Positions 1-7,478 of a DNA stretch of 64,000 nt are shown here, in pieces. The notes under the pieces are model-generated. The model had not been told where the DNA came from. It saw only the letters and a list, made by a program, of their open reading frames with translations, and ran no database searches. The stretch is from Actinoplanes cyaneus. GTDB taxonomy: Bacteria > Actinomycetota > Actinomycetes > Mycobacteriales > Micromonosporaceae. Numbering within the stretch: the stretch's first letter is position 1; every line of letters starts with the position of its first letter. The stretch lies in assembly GCF_016862095.1 (NCBI RefSeq), contig NZ_BOMH01000007.1, positions 248,001-312,000 of the forward strand. Direction: 5' to 3'. The position numbers and the translations under genes were made by a program.

Positions 1-411
1 CTGCACCCACACGGCGGCGTGCTTGCCGGCCACCTCGGCGGCCGCCTCGGCGAAGCGCTGGTTGACCGACCGGTACGTCTCCCACCACTCGCGCTGGAAC
101 ACCGGCTGCTGGACCGCGTCGTGGTAGAGCGGCCACAGCGTCGAGTTGGCGAACCCCTCGTAGTAGCCGGCCTGCTCGGCGGCGGTGAGCGCGACGGGCC
201 GCAGCCGGACCGCCCCGAGGTCGGGCAGCCGGGGTGCCAGGCCCACCTCGCCGTCCCAGCCGACCCAGGTGGCCGGGGTCTGCTGGAGGATCGCGTGCAA
301 CGCCCCGCTCAGCCCGCCGGGGCTGCGGCGCCACTCGCAGGCGCCGTCCCGGGCGGCGCTGTCATCGAGGGGCAGTCGGTTGGCGACGACGACGAGCGAA
401 CTCTGACGCAT
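1..411 (-). CDS. otsA: Trehalose-6-phosphate synthase, N-terminal part (runs off window)
   Basis: The first 137 residues read from an ATG at 411 and the frame stays open to base 1, so the C-terminal two thirds lie outside the window. The start (MRQSSLVVVANRLP) and the SPGGLSGAL segment are typical of the GT20 N-terminal Rossmann half; the latter belongs to the sugar-binding loop. OtsA joins UDP- or GDP-glucose to glucose-6-phosphate in the cytosol, giving trehalose-6-phosphate for osmotic and desiccation protection. A TAACCT -10-like box (minus strand, 423-418) ends 6 nt before the ATG, so the mRNA is probably leaderless. The family call is firm; full-length integrity cannot be judged. Confidence 0.93.
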   Translation of the reverse strand, partial: MRQSSLVVVANRLPLDDSAARDGACEWRRSPGGLSGALHAILQQTPATWVGWDGEVGLAPRLPDLGAVRLRPVALTAAEQAGYYEGFANSTLWPLYHDAVQQPVFQREWWETYRSVNQRFAEAAAEVAGKHAAVWVQ

Positions 412-481
412 CACCGTAGGTTACCGTCATGAAACTCAACTCTGTCGATGCCCTGGGTGGGATGGCGACGACGTGACCGAT

Positions 482-1267
482 TCAGACCACGGCACCGTCG
501 TCGAACTCGTCGTCGTCGTCGCCCGACCGCAGACGCCACACCAGCGTGACCGCCCCGCCCACGATCGCCGCGAAACCGAAGAGCATCACGAAGAACGAGT
601 CGATCGGGATCAGCGTCGGGAACAGGAAGAGCACGAACCCGAGGAGGACGCCGAGGATGCCGAACGCCGCGTACTTCGAAATCTTGGGCAGCGGTGGGGG
701 CGGTGGCGGCACATACCGCTCGTCCTCCTCCGCGACGTCGGGGAAGCCGAACGGGTCGAGGACCGGGTAGAAGACCGGCTCCGGCGGGGGATCGGTGCGC
801 CGCCGGTTGACCGGGCGCCCGTCCTCACCGACCGGCCGGGCCTTCGTGTCGGACGTGGTGCCCTCGGCCTCGGGCCAGGACGCCGTCTCCGGCTCGACAG
901 TGGTGTGGAAGCCGGCGATGATCTTCTCCCACTCGGCGTCCACCTCGGCCTGCGGCCGGGGCGCCGGAACGGGCTCGGCCGGCGGGGTGGGCGGCGCGCC
1001 GCCGGTCACCTGCTGCAGGTGATCCCGCGCGGTCTGCAGATGGGTCCGGTCCACGTAGAGCCGGTCGATCGGCCGGGCCGGCAGGGTCGTCGCCCGCAGG
1101 ATCGGATTGAGATCCGCCGTGGGCTGCAAGTATGCCGCGATGCCACCGGCGGCCAGCACGTCGAGCAGGTGCTCACCCACGCGTGGGTCCACGTCGCCCG
1201 CGACCGCGTAGTCAGTCGCGTCGAGTCCGTTGTCCCGCCGCCCGCGACGGGCGCCACCCGCTGTCAC
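482..1267 (-). CDS. Hypothetical membrane protein, DUF2007-like N-terminus
   Basis: The protein has 261 residues and starts at GTG 1267, preceded by a good ribosome site (GGAGGG, 9 nt upstream). Residues about 25-95 resemble the small DUF2007/putative signal-transducing fold (an 'EHLLDVLAAGGIAAYL' helix and a 'RLYVDRTHLQTARDHL' strand-helix). A proline- and charge-rich linker follows, then two hydrophobic helices at about 198-245 and an acidic tail (DDDDEFDDG). It looks like a cytosolic domain tethered by a helical hairpin. The function is unknown. It is divergent from plsC and next to otsA, with no obvious operon partner. Confidence 0.7.
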   Translation of the reverse strand: MTAGGARRGRRDNGLDATDYAVAGDVDPRVGEHLLDVLAAGGIAAYLQPTADLNPILRATTLPARPIDRLYVDRTHLQTARDHLQQVTGGAPPTPPAEPVPAPRPQAEVDAEWEKIIAGFHTTVEPETASWPEAEGTTSDTKARPVGEDGRPVNRRRTDPPPEPVFYPVLDPFGFPDVAEEDERYVPPPPPPLPKISKYAAFGILGVLLGFVLFLFPTLIPIDSFFVMLFGFAAIVGGAVTLVWRLRSGDDDDEFDDGAVV

Positions 1268-1409
1268 CGATGCACACCCTCCTCGCCGACCGTGCCTTGA
1301 ATGGTGACACGGCGGGCGCCTGTTGCGGGAGTGCGTTGTGGCGTGCCGCCCCCGCTTCGTACCCTTCTTGCGCCCCGGGACGCCGGCGGCATCCGCTGAA
1401 AGGACGGCA

Positions 1410-2096
1410 GTGTTCTACTGGCTGCTCAAGTTGGTGGTCCTCGGACCCGTGCTGAGGCTCGTCTTCCGGCCCAAGGTCGAGGGCCTGGAGAACGTGCCGC
1501 GCTCCGGCCCGGTGATCCTGGCCTGTAACCATCTCTCGTTCTCCGACTCGATATTCACCCCATTGGTGATGAAGCGGAAAGTGACCTTCGTCGCCAAAGC
1601 TGAATACTTCACCGGCAAGGGGATCAAGGGGTGGTTCTCGCGGATGTTCTTCGTCGGCGCGGGGACGATCCCGGTGGACCGTTCGGGCGGTGAGGCCGCC
1701 CAGGCGGCGCTCGACACGCTCCTGCGGGTGCTGCGCGAGGGCAACATCGCCGGCATCTATCCGGAGGGCACCCGCTCGCCGGACGGCCGGCTCTACCGCG
1801 GCAAGACCGGCGTCGCCCGGCTCGCCCTGGAGAGCGGCGCCGTGGTCGTCCCGGTGGCCCTGCTCAACACCGACGAGATCCAGCCGACCGGCACGCTGAT
1901 CCCCACGGTCAAGCGGGTGCGCATGCGGATCGGCCAGCCGCTCGACTTCTCCCGCTACGCGAGCTCCCGGGGCGACCGGTTCGTCGAACGCGCCATCACC
2001 GACGAGATCATGTTCGAGCTGATGGCCCTCTCCGGCCGCGAGTACGTGGACGTCTACGCCTCGAAGCTCAAGGACCCCCAGCCCCAGCCCGCTTAG
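1410..2096 (+). CDS. plsC: 1-acyl-sn-glycerol-3-phosphate acyltransferase
   Basis: This 228-residue LPLAT-family enzyme would acylate lysophosphatidic acid to phosphatidic acid at the inner membrane face. The catalytic NHLSFSD box (HX4D) is at about residues 36-42 and the substrate-binding EGTRSPDG box at about 117-124. The start is GTG 1410 because AAGGACG lies just upstream and homology begins at FYWLLK; an in-frame start 87 bp earlier adds only low-complexity residues. The family also includes the mycobacterial homologue Rv2182c, and the downstream gene order supports that correspondence. Acyl-chain preference cannot be read from the sequence. Confidence 0.88.
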   Translation: MFYWLLKLVVLGPVLRLVFRPKVEGLENVPRSGPVILACNHLSFSDSIFTPLVMKRKVTFVAKAEYFTGKGIKGWFSRMFFVGAGTIPVDRSGGEAAQAALDTLLRVLREGNIAGIYPEGTRSPDGRLYRGKTGVARLALESGAVVVPVALLNTDEIQPTGTLIPTVKRVRMRIGQPLDFSRYASSRGDRFVERAITDEIMFELMALSGREYVDVYASKLKDPQPQPA

Positions 2097-2208
2097 ACCC
2101 TGACCCCTTCGCGCGTACGTCGTGAGCAGCGCCCCAGGCCCGCCGCCGCCCCGTGCGAGCCGTGCCGCGAGGTGATCCCGGCTCGGCCGGCGGCGCGGCT
2201 CGCTCTTG

Positions 2209-2265
2209 CCGGCTGGTGCTCACGGTTGTCATTCGTGCCTCATGACAACCGTGAGCACCAGCCGG
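2209..2265. repeat. Palindromic repeat copy 1 in the 406-bp gap after plsC
   Basis: The arms at 2209-2232 and 2242-2265 are 24-bp perfect inverted repeats around the 9-nt loop TCGTGCCTC. Flanks continue with family-like sequence (2266-2320, ending near GCCTCGCGTG, also seen beside the 15-kb copies). The unit recurs at 15244, 15348, 44383 and 62370. The rest of 2097-2502 is GC-rich and shows no gene. Both neighbours (plsC and the crp-like gene) end into this gap, so it could serve as a bidirectional terminator, but there is no U-tract. Confidence 0.9.
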
Positions 2266-2502
2266 GACCGCGACCCGCGCCACGAGCCGGACCGGGCCGG
2301 AGCCTCGCGTGCGACTCGGCACGGCCGGGCTGCCCGGCCGTGCGCCCCGTGAGTGCTCCGTATCGCGGGCGGGCGGGCCGGCGGCCGTCGGGTAGCGCTC
2401 CGCATTGAGGGTCGGCGGGAGTCCGCATCACGGGTGGGAAGGCACGACGAGGTGGACGGGGCCCGATGGTGGGCTCCGTCCGCCGTACGCGTGAAGGGGT
2501 TG

Positions 2503-3189
2503 CTAGTTCATGCCGGCCCGGCGCTTCAACGCCTGGACGTCGGTGACCACGATGCGGCGGCCCTCGGTGCGCAGCCAGCCGCGGTTGGCGAACGAGCCGA
2601 TCGCCTGGTTGACGCTCTGCCGCGAGCCACCGGCCATCTCGGCGAGCTGGCTCTGGTTCAGCTCGATGGTGATCATCGGGGCCTGGCTCTCGCCGGAGAG
2701 GCGGACCAGGGTCTTGGCGACGCGGCCGGGCAGGTCGAGGAAGACGTGGTCCGCGTTCTGCTCGGTGAGGCGGCGGATCAGGCCGCCGACGGAGCGCATC
2801 ACGGCGTCCAGGATGCGCGGGTTCGAGTGGACGAGGTCCATGAACGCGGCGCGGGACAGCGAGAGCGCCTGCGAGTCCTCGATCGCCTCGGCGGAGGCAC
2901 TGCGGGTGGACGCGTCGAGCAGCGACACCTCACCCAGCACGTCGGGTGGTCGCACGACGGTGAGGACCGCGCGCTCACCGGTCGGCGCGGTGCGGAAGAC
3001 CGCGACCGCGCCCCGTTTCATGATGATCAGGGAGTCCCCGGGGTCGTGCTCGACGAAGAGGATCTGCCCTTTCCGGTAGTGGCGAGGAACCGCCGTGGCG
3101 ATGACCCGCTGTCGCACATCCGGCTCAAGCCCGGCGAACATCTCCACGCCGGTCAGTGCGTCGCCGGAATCCGGCAGGCGATGGTCCAC
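2503..3189 (-). CDS. Crp/Fnr-family transcriptional regulator
   Basis: The 228-residue protein has an N-terminal cyclic-nucleotide-binding-like beta-roll (about 15-130, with LFVEHDPGDSLIIMKRGAVAVF and LGEVSLLD), a long dimer helix, and a C-terminal HTH_Crp (about 165-220, LNQSQLAEMAGGSRQSVNQAIG). GTG 3189 is chosen because GGGAGG lies about 8 nt upstream; longer in-frame extensions are Arg/Ser-rich. It is related to, but clearly diverged from, mycobacterial Crp Rv3676, so it is likely a paralogue with unknown effector. The PGRVAKTL motif before the HTH is typical of actinobacterial members. Confidence 0.88.
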   Translation of the reverse strand: MDHRLPDSGDALTGVEMFAGLEPDVRQRVIATAVPRHYRKGQILFVEHDPGDSLIIMKRGAVAVFRTAPTGERAVLTVVRPPDVLGEVSLLDASTRSASAEAIEDSQALSLSRAAFMDLVHSNPRILDAVMRSVGGLIRRLTEQNADHVFLDLPGRVAKTLVRLSGESQAPMITIELNQSQLAEMAGGSRQSVNQAIGSFANRGWLRTEGRRIVVTDVQALKRRAGMN

Positions 3190-3412
3190 GACGTTATCCC
3201 TCCCCCGATTGGGGACCGCGTCGACCCGGCGAGCGCCGGCCCCACGACGCGAACGATCACTCTTAGCACATGACGCGCTCCGAACGCCATTTCTACTCCG
3301 GACATCGAAGCTCGCCACCCACGATCATGTCGCTTCGGTCGCTTTCTGTAAACACCCCATCGCCTTCTGTGATTGTCGCCCTGCCTGTCCGTCGGATTTG
3401 GGTGGTGTGCCG

Positions 3413-3426
3413 CGATAATCCCGCCG
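3413..3426 (+). promoter_or_regulatory. -10 box of a probable leaderless mRNA
   Basis: GATAAT (3414-3419) ends 6 nt before GTG 3426, which would make the start codon the transcript's 5' end. No ribosome site is visible, which fits this reading. Confidence 0.5.
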
Positions 3427-4280
3427 TGCCGGAAGACGAGATTGTGCGAACGGTGCTGCGCGACGAGTGGCACCTGTCTCCGTCCGAGATCACCGAGCTG
3501 CCGATGGCGGTGATGTCGCGCGGCTGGGAGGTCCTGGCCGGGAGCGACCGCTATGTGGCCCGGCTCGCGGAGAGCGCCGCGCGACTGCCGGTCGAGGCCG
3601 GGCTGGCCGCCGCGATCCACCTGCGCGGCGTGCGCATGGAGGCCGGCGAGCCGGTCCGGACGCTGGGCGGTGCGCTCACCGTGGAGACGGCGTACGGCGC
3701 GCTCGCGGTCCTGCGCCGGCCACCCGGGCGTCATCTGGACGGCGCTGACCCGGTGGACCAGCAGTGGTGGGGCGAGCGGCTGGGAGCCGTGCACCGGGCT
3801 CTGGAGGGCTTCCGGCACCCCGGCCTGCGCCCGTGGCAGCCGATCGACCCGGACGCGCCGCATCTGGACGCGGAACCCTGGCTGCGCGGCGCGGTCACGG
3901 CGGCGGTCACGGCGGCGATCCGGCTGACGGTCACCGACCGGCTGACGTACGGCGTCCTGCACGGCGACCCCGCACCGGACGCGTTCGTGCTGGACGCCGC
4001 GACCGGCCGCTCCGGCCTGATGCACTGTGGCGCGTGCGGGACCGGGCCGCTGGTCTACGACGTGGCGGCGGCGGTGCTCTACGCCGGTGGCCCGGAGCGG
4101 GCGGCCGAGTTCCTCGACGGGTACCGCGCGGCCGGCCCGGTCGCCGCCGACGAGCTGGAGGTGGCGCTGCCGGTGCTGCTGCGGTTGCGCTGGGCCGTGC
4201 TGGCCGACCGATCGGCGCGCGCGGGATGCCTGACCGGCCTGGAGTTGGCGAGGGAGGCCCTGGAGTCCATGCCCGGATGA
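3426..4280 (+). CDS. APH-fold phosphotransferase-like protein, degenerate active site
   Basis: The 284-residue protein resembles the APH/homoserine-kinase fold (phosphotransferase-enzyme family). The catalytic loop is HGDPAPDAF (residues 179-187), where Asp replaces the usual Asn. The metal-binding segment, normally IDWxxxxxGP, reads MHCGACGTGP (199-208), so the Asp equivalent to that of DFG is missing. This makes kinase activity doubtful; it may be a pseudokinase or bind a ligand only. The start GTG 3426 fits homology (V/MPEDEIVRTVLRDEW) and a -10 box. It lies 22 bp before the RNase AS gene and may be co-transcribed. Confidence 0.72.
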   Translation: MPEDEIVRTVLRDEWHLSPSEITELPMAVMSRGWEVLAGSDRYVARLAESAARLPVEAGLAAAIHLRGVRMEAGEPVRTLGGALTVETAYGALAVLRRPPGRHLDGADPVDQQWWGERLGAVHRALEGFRHPGLRPWQPIDPDAPHLDAEPWLRGAVTAAVTAAIRLTVTDRLTYGVLHGDPAPDAFVLDAATGRSGLMHCGACGTGPLVYDVAAAVLYAGGPERAAEFLDGYRAAGPVAADELEVALPVLLRLRWAVLADRSARAGCLTGLELAREALESMPG

Positions 4281-4302
4281 CGATGGGCGAGGATGTACCG
4301 CA

Positions 4303-4812
4303 ATGGTGTATCGGTATTTCTACGACTGCGAGTTCATCGAGGACGGCCGGCTGGTCGACCTCGTCTCGATCGGTGTCGTCGACGAGTTCGGCCGCGAGTT
4401 CTACGCGGTGTCCACGGAGTTCGACGACAGCCGCGCCGTGCCCTGGGTGCGCCGCAACGTCCTCGACAAGCTCCCGTCCCCGGCCGACAAGTCCTGGCGC
4501 AGCCGGGAGCGGATCCGCGACGACCTCTACGAGTTCCTGATGGAGCCGCTGCGCGGCCGCAACGAGCAGATGGAACTCTGGGCGTGGTACGCGGCGTATG
4601 ACCACGTCGCGCTGGCCCAGCTGTGGGGCGCCATGCCGGCGCTGCCGCGGGAGATCCCCCGGTTCACGAAGGACCTGCGCCAGCGGTGGGACGATCTGGG
4701 GCGCCCGGCGCTGCCCGAGATGTCCGGGCGGCACGACGCGCTGGTGGACGCCCGGCACAACCTGGCCCGCTGGCAGACGATGCTGGGCGTGTCCGAAAAA
4801 GCCCAGCCCTGA
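4303..4812 (+). CDS. 3'-5' exoribonuclease, RNase AS type
   Basis: The 169-residue DEDDh exonuclease matches mycobacterial Rv2179c, an RNase that removes 3' adenylates from RNA. The acidic ligands are visible: D8 and E10 (FYDCEF), D100 (YAAYDHVAL), D149 and the general-base H144 (GRHDALVDAR). Length matches the family. It acts in the cytosol on RNA tails. The start ATG 4303 gives the expected VYRYFYDCEF N-terminus. It sits between the APH-like gene and a convergent tetR. Confidence 0.88.
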   Translation: MVYRYFYDCEFIEDGRLVDLVSIGVVDEFGREFYAVSTEFDDSRAVPWVRRNVLDKLPSPADKSWRSRERIRDDLYEFLMEPLRGRNEQMELWAWYAAYDHVALAQLWGAMPALPREIPRFTKDLRQRWDDLGRPALPEMSGRHDALVDARHNLARWQTMLGVSEKAQP

Positions 4813-4884
4813 CGCACGTGCCGAGAGGGTCCGGACGACGTCCATAGTCACGGCGTACGGGAAACGCGGCCTTGATCTTGATCG

Positions 4885-5550
4885 TCAGGTGCGGCGGCGG
4901 GGCTCGATCGGTGGCACGCAGTCGTGCACGATCGCCTCGACGTCCTCCTGGGTGATCGCCGGGCCGAGGTCTCCGTTCTCCGGGGAGGCGCGCAGGCCGT
5001 CGATGACCACCTCGAGGAAGCGGCGGAAGATCTCCGGCCGGCCCGGGGGAGTGTGCCGGGCCAGGTCGGTGACGGTGGCCATGATGATCGGCAGGTCGTG
5101 GATGCCGACGTCGGCGCGCAGCGAGCCCTCCGCGTGCGCGCGGTCGAAGATGTCCTGGACCAGCGGCAACAAGTGCTCGCCGACCTTGGCGAAGTGGTGC
5201 TTGTCGATGCCGATGCAGAGCGCCGCGTCACGCAGGCCGCGGTCGACCGCGTGCATCCCGACCGAGCGGCGCAGCAGCATGGTCAGCCCGTCCCACCCGG
5301 AGGGCAGGGCCAGCGCGTCCTCGGCGAGGGAGACCAGGTCCTCCAGCCGGTCGGCGAAGAGGGCCTCGATCAGCGCCTCCTTGGTCGGGAACCGCCGGTA
5401 GACGGTGCCGACGCCGACGCCGGCGTGGTGCGCGACATCGTCCAGCGTCGCGGCGAACCCGCGGGTGGCGAACACGTCGTGGGCGGCGAGAAGGATCCGC
5501 TCCCGGTTGCGCTGCGCGTCACGGCGGAGCGGGCGGGCGGTCTCGGTCAT
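4885..5550 (-). CDS. TetR-family repressor of the adjacent efflux gene
   Basis: This is a 221-residue TetR protein. The HTH is at residues about 12-58 (RNRERILLAAHDVFATRGFAA followed by GVGTVYRRFPTKEALIEALF) and a helical ligand domain follows. The start ATG 5550 is supported by a TAGGCT box (minus strand, 5563-5558) ending 7 nt upstream, a leaderless layout. It is divergent from a DHA2 exporter, and two near-identical inverted repeats lie between them, so it very likely represses both genes and is released by a drug-like ligand. The ligand is unknown. Confidence 0.9.
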   Translation of the reverse strand: MTETARPLRRDAQRNRERILLAAHDVFATRGFAATLDDVAHHAGVGVGTVYRRFPTKEALIEALFADRLEDLVSLAEDALALPSGWDGLTMLLRRSVGMHAVDRGLRDAALCIGIDKHHFAKVGEHLLPLVQDIFDRAHAEGSLRADVGIHDLPIIMATVTDLARHTPPGRPEIFRRFLEVVIDGLRASPENGDLGPAITQEDVEAIVHDCVPPIEPRRRT

Positions 5551-5568
5551 GTGTCGAAGCCTACAACT

Positions 5569-5631
5569 AAGTGGAGGTGATTCCTCAACTTCTGCTGCTA
5601 GCCTGCCGAAGTGGAGGGCGTACCTCAACTT
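5569..5631. promoter_or_regulatory. Twin TetR operators in the divergent promoter
   Basis: Two 23-bp inverted repeats of form AAGTGGAGG-N5-CCTCAACTT lie at 5569-5591 and 5609-5631, centres 40 bp apart. The first abuts the tetR -10 box (minus strand, 5563-5558); the second follows the exporter's likely -10 box TAGCCT (5599-5604). Binding would shut both promoters. Confidence 0.82.
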
Positions 5632-5645
5632 CTGGAAAGGCAACG

Positions 5646-7145
5646 ATGAGCACGCTTACTGATCGACCCCGGGGAGCCGGACGTGAGGCGCCGGTCGGCG
5701 CCGCGTCCGATAACGGGCGCTGGTGGGCGCTCGTCGTTCTAGCTTTAGCGCAGCTGATGGTGGTTCTTGATGCCACGATCGTGAACATTGCGTTGCCGAC
5801 CGCCCAGGCCGACCTCGCCTTCTCCGACGCCGACCGCCAGTGGGTCGTCACCGGTTACGCGCTCGCCTTCGGCAGCCTGCTGCTGCTCGGCGGCCGCCTG
5901 TCGGACTTCGTCGGCCGCAAGAAGATGTTCCTGATCGGCCTGATCGGCTTCGCCCTGGCCTCGGCGCTCGGTGGCGCGGCCAACGGCCTCGAGATGCTGA
6001 TCGTGGCCCGCGCGCTGCAGGGCGCGTTCGGCGCGGCGCTGGCCCCGGCCGCGCTCTCGCTGCTCTCCACCACGTTCACCGAGCCCGCCGAGCGCGGCAA
6101 GGCGTTCGGCATCTTCGGCGCGATCTCCGGCGCCGGCGGCGGCATCGGCCTGCTGCTCGGCGGCGTGCTCACCGAGTACGTGTCGTGGCGCTGGTGCCTC
6201 TACGTCAACCTGGTGATCGCCGCGATCGCCGTGGCCGGCGCGCTGCTCAAGCTGAAGGACGAGCCGGTCGCCGCGCACGGCCGGATCGACGTCCCCGGCA
6301 CGATCGCCGCCGTCGTCGGCCTGGTCGGCCTGGTCTACGGTCTCGGCAAGGCGGAGACCGACGGCTGGACCGCGGGCTGGACGCTCGGCCCGATCGCGAT
6401 CGGCGTGGTCGCCCTGATCGTCTTCGTGCTGATCGAGCTCCGGGTGCAGCACCCGCTGCTGCCGCTGCGCGTCGTCCTGGACCGCAACCGCGGCGGGTCG
6501 TACGCGTCGATCGCGATCGCCGGCGCCGGCATGTTCGGCATCTTCCTCTTCCTCACCTACTACCTGTCGTCGATCCTGCACTTCACCCCGGTGAAGACCG
6601 GCCTCGCGTTCCTGCCGATGCTCGGCGCGATCATGCTGACCGCGACCACCGCGGGCTCGATCCTCACGCCGAAGATCGGGCCGCGCCCGCTGGTCCCGCT
6701 CGGCGCGCTCGTCGCGGCCGGCGGCATGGTCTTCCTGACCCGGCTCGAGCTGGACTCGACGTACGCGAGTGGGGTTCTCCCGGGTCTGATCATCATCGGT
6801 CTGGGACTCGGCCTGGTCTTCGCGCCGACGCAGAACGCCGCGACCGCGGGCGTCGAGCACCGGGACGCGGGCGTGGCCTCCGCGATGATCAACACGGTGC
6901 AGCAGATCGGTGGCTCCATCGGCACGGCGCTGCTCAGCTCGTTCGCGGCCAGCGCGGCCACCGACTACATCGCCGGCAAGCAGCCGACGCCGATGGTGCA
7001 GGCGCAGGCGGCGCTGGAGAGCTACCACACGGTGTTCTGGTGGTCGGCCGGCTTCTTCGTCCTGGCCGCGGTGGTGGCGGCGGTGCTGTTCCGCACCGGG
7101 CCGCTCGACGTGGACCCGGACGCGCCGCCCGCGATGGCGCACTGA
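5646..7145 (+). CDS. DHA2-family MFS multidrug exporter (EmrB/QacA type)
   Basis: The 499-residue protein has the 14-helix DHA2 pattern. Motif C-like sequence follows helix 1 (LDATIVNIALPTAQADL), motif A is GGRLSDFVGRKK (about residues 81-92) and WRWCLYVNL occurs after helix 6. It would export hydrophobic or cationic drugs in exchange for protons across the plasma membrane. ATG 5646 follows GGAAAGG and gives a hydrophilic tail of about 25 residues before the first helix. The divergent tetR and twin operators suggest inducible expression. The substrate is unknown. A 20-bp stem-loop directly downstream could end the transcript. Confidence 0.9.
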   Translation: MSTLTDRPRGAGREAPVGAASDNGRWWALVVLALAQLMVVLDATIVNIALPTAQADLAFSDADRQWVVTGYALAFGSLLLLGGRLSDFVGRKKMFLIGLIGFALASALGGAANGLEMLIVARALQGAFGAALAPAALSLLSTTFTEPAERGKAFGIFGAISGAGGGIGLLLGGVLTEYVSWRWCLYVNLVIAAIAVAGALLKLKDEPVAAHGRIDVPGTIAAVVGLVGLVYGLGKAETDGWTAGWTLGPIAIGVVALIVFVLIELRVQHPLLPLRVVLDRNRGGSYASIAIAGAGMFGIFLFLTYYLSSILHFTPVKTGLAFLPMLGAIMLTATTAGSILTPKIGPRPLVPLGALVAAGGMVFLTRLELDSTYASGVLPGLIIIGLGLGLVFAPTQNAATAGVEHRDAGVASAMINTVQQIGGSIGTALLSSFAASAATDYIAGKQPTPMVQAQAALESYHTVFWWSAGFFVLAAVVAAVLFRTGPLDVDPDAPPAMAH

Positions 7146-7154
7146 CCCCGCACT

Positions 7155-7340
7155 GATCGACACGCCCCTGAGGCCCAGCCCGCTGTCCCCGGCTGGACCT
7201 CAGGGGCGTGTCCGCGTGTTGATTGACACCTGGCGTCCAGCCGGCGGTTGCGGCTGGACGCCAGGCGTGCTTCCGCGTGCGGTTTGACCCGTGGGGTCCA
7301 GCCGGCGGCCCGGGGCTGGTCGGCAAGGGTGTTTCCACTC
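7155..7340. repeat. Three tandem hairpin units, about 63 bp each
   Basis: Unit 1 (7155-7218) forms a 20-bp stem with one mismatch (7161-7180 with 7191-7210). Unit 2 (7219-7281) forms a 14-bp stem (7229-7242 with 7252-7265). Unit 3 (7282-7340) keeps only the inner GTCCAGCC/GGCTGG pairing. Each starts near GA(T/C)TGAC and ends near TTCCGCGTG, so the units are diverged direct repeats of a hairpin. They fill most of the 333-bp gap between two convergent genes (exporter and GH3). The remaining 7341-7478 shows no gene. Confidence 0.8.
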
Positions 7341-7478
7341 GCGGGTGCACCTCTGGCATCCGGCCGCGGACGGCGGTGACGGTGGCGGCGCTGCTGTTCG
7401 CCCTGATCGTCCAGGTGGGAAAGGACGACGCCCGGCCGCGCGCGAGGCGCGACCGGGCGTTCGGTGCTTCACGTGCCG

